A DNA stretch of 64,000 bases. Origin: Ascaris suum (Eukaryota; Nematoda; Chromadorea; Rhabditida; Ascarididae). Made by a program: the position numbers and the translations under genes. Positions 51,216 through 64,000 of the stretch are shown here, piece by piece. The notes beneath the pieces are model-generated. The model was not told the origin of the DNA and searched no databases. It worked only from the letters and a program-made list of their open reading frames with translations. Positions within the stretch are counted from its first letter, which is position 1, and each line of letters begins with the position of its first letter. Where the stretch lies: NCBI GenBank assembly GCA_013433145.1, contig CM024186.1, positions 3,662,001-3,726,000 of the forward strand, written 5' to 3'.

Positions 51216-52610
51216 ATGAGTTTCACTACTCCGCCGAGGTCCTTCATACGTCAGGACGGTCGCAGTACTTATCCTCATAGTATACTCTACGTGCACAAGT
51301 ATACTCTCTTCTGGATCATCACCTGGAATAGGCTCGGTATGGGGAATCCGGAGGAAGATTATAAAAAACTTTGGTGGATCTCAGATAAGCTGCATAGGTG
51401 GAATGGACAGGTGCGATACCACCTGCAAAAGTTATGCTGAGATATGCAATAATAGGAAGCTCAGTCTTGATTCTTTCTCTGTCATCGGCGCCCAGTGTCG
51501 GACAGTAGTTCATTTTAAACTTGAACAGCTCTTTTTCTTCAAGCGAATATTTGTAAACTGTTTGCGGGCTACTACAGCATTTACTTCAAATTATAAGCCT
51601 TACGTGGCTTAAAAGTTATAAGGTTGGATTGTGTTGCGGTTGTTTCGGTATGGTGGTATGTGTTTTATTTTTCTGGATTTCGGAAGTGGAAGGTCATTTG
51701 TTTCTCCATATTTCGGTAGTGTGCACTTCTGATCAAAGGGGGTTTTTTATTTTCACGAGGGCTTGCTCTTTTTTTAAAATAATCTTTATTTTTCTTAGTA
51801 CCGGTGATGAAGCGGGAGGGAATGCAAATCCATTTTTTAATGGAAGTCTATCCTTAAACGATGCAAATCCTGTGTTAGTTTCGTCTGGATTCTTGTGTTG
51901 TTATCGTTCCATTGTGTTGCTTTCGTTTGTATGGTATCCTAGGCAATTCCACTTATACACAAGTTTGTTTCTTAAACTCTAAACCGGGTTCGTTTAAACT
52001 CAACTTCGATCACAGTCGCAACCGGAACGAAGGGTTTAACTTACCTTCATTGAGCTACAAAGAATTGCCCTTTGCTTCTTCCCTTTCTCTTATTTCCCCT
52101 TTTTCCTCTCTTTGCACTACCGCAATTCAAGTACTCACTCTCAAATCACCTTGGTTAAGTAAAACTTTTCGAGCGCGGGAATGAGATGGCGGGCACAGAT
52201 CTAAGGAATTCCATTCATTTGCAAGTGTTTCTGCCATTACAAATGCCCGGACAAATGCAAAGTCGGATTCCGTTGTGGATCCCCACTTGAGAGTGGAATA
52301 GAGACCAGGTTTAACCACATAGCCATGTGATCAGAATTAAATCAGGTTCACGCCTCATCGCCACTCGTGGCTGCAGCTTTGGCCACCTCAACTCATCGTG
52401 ATCACATAGTCGGAATTAGCTCCATCTATAGTCTATCATAGACGTGAGTGGAACCGATATAGTAGTTAACGGAATTCTTCCTATTTTCTCTCACAAACTT
52501 TAAATAAATATTAAAAAATAGTTTCATTGTTACTATGTAGGAGCATTAAAGTGTTCTTACGAATTTACGTTGTGTTAAGATTTATTTAACGAATACGGCA
52601 AAAGGTGATT

Positions 52611-52619
52611 TATTTGTAG
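52611..52619 (+). promoter_or_regulatory. Candidate SL trans-splice acceptor of uggt
   Basis: TATTTGTAG ends 18 nt before the uggt ATG. The short leader TGAGCGTGGGTTTAAACG contains no upstream ATG. Confidence 0.4.
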
Positions 52620-52637
52620 TGAGCGTGGGTTTAAACG

Positions 52638-63777
<11,140 letters not shown>

Positions 63778-64000
63778 GTGAGTCTTTTTATAATTTAAAT
63801 TAAACGTTGATTTGTTTTGATTTATCTCAAAATTTGAGATTGAAAATGGAATTATCGATTGGTGTTTCATCGTCGATTAAAGAGTAGATCCTGATCATCA
63901 TTCTGTCACTTGTTCTTTTATGAGATAATTCTTTGGTAAGATTCCTTCTGTCATTTCCGTCTCGTAGTGAAATTTGTTGAGTTGGTAGATGTTTTTTTAA

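Larger units (their letters stand above)
47739..52637. other. Intergenic region between syntaxin and uggt
   Basis: AT-rich up to about 49500. It then becomes a mosaic of G+C-richer, repeat-like DNA (about 49740-52480) with poly-C tracts, a B-box-containing block and a TATAAATA-containing block. Open frames of 60-115 codons occur, but none shows a recognised domain or flanking splice sites. The last 150 bp form the immediate upstream flank of uggt. Confidence 0.5.

Noticed and set aside
52430..52460. Unfolded-protein-response element upstream of uggt (GACGTGAGTGG)
   Set aside because: Only a partial match to the TGACGTG core, and no second half-site or CCAAT box at proper spacing.

Overview
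The window reads as nuclear DNA of a nematode. The protein-coding exons match five conserved eukaryotic gene types. Introns are mostly 150-1000 bp and end mainly in T-rich TTTCAG or TTTGCAG acceptors. Two start codons lie 12-18 nt behind an acceptor-like site, as expected for spliced-leader trans-splicing. Intergenic DNA is strongly AT-rich, with long TA microsatellites and a decayed non-LTR retrotransposon. Low gene density and long introns resemble parasitic clade III worms more than Caenorhabditis, but that placement is only an inference.

Layout, all five genes on the + strand. (1) 95-12544: the C-terminal 841 residues of importin-5/karyopherin beta-3 (imb-3), 20 exons, with the N-terminus left of the window. 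(2) 13026-13675: two unassigned coding-like exons. (3) 16981-27927: dis-3 (Rrp44), the exosome nuclease, 15 exons; the first roughly 86 residues were not found. (4) 27928-36265: AT-rich DNA with a minus-strand LINE relic (29986-31480) and one orphan minus-strand exon (32719-32880). (5) 36266-37716: a two-exon, nematode-style small membrane protein with a PTYDEV motif. (6) 42642-47738: a complete six-exon syntaxin (Qa-SNARE). (7) 47739-52637: repeats and poly-C tracts. (8) 52638-63777: the 5' half of UDP-glucose:glycoprotein glucosyltransferase (uggt), 17 exons, running off the right edge.

The genes do not form one pathway. They cover nuclear import, RNA decay, membrane fusion and ER glycoprotein quality control, with 4-5 kb or more between neighbours, so they are not an operon.

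The most unusual signal is in splicing. Six of 55 reconstructed introns (four of the five genes) need a GC donor, always GCAAG followed by any base, to keep frame and homology. Five introns use AAG rather than the usual CAG or TAG acceptor. Other points for a second look are a tandem pair of near-perfect hairpins at 42204-42290, a substituted PIN active site in dis-3, and a 30-nt first coding exon in the syntaxin gene. All exon boundaries were set by hand from reading frame, splice motifs and remembered family sequences; no search was run.
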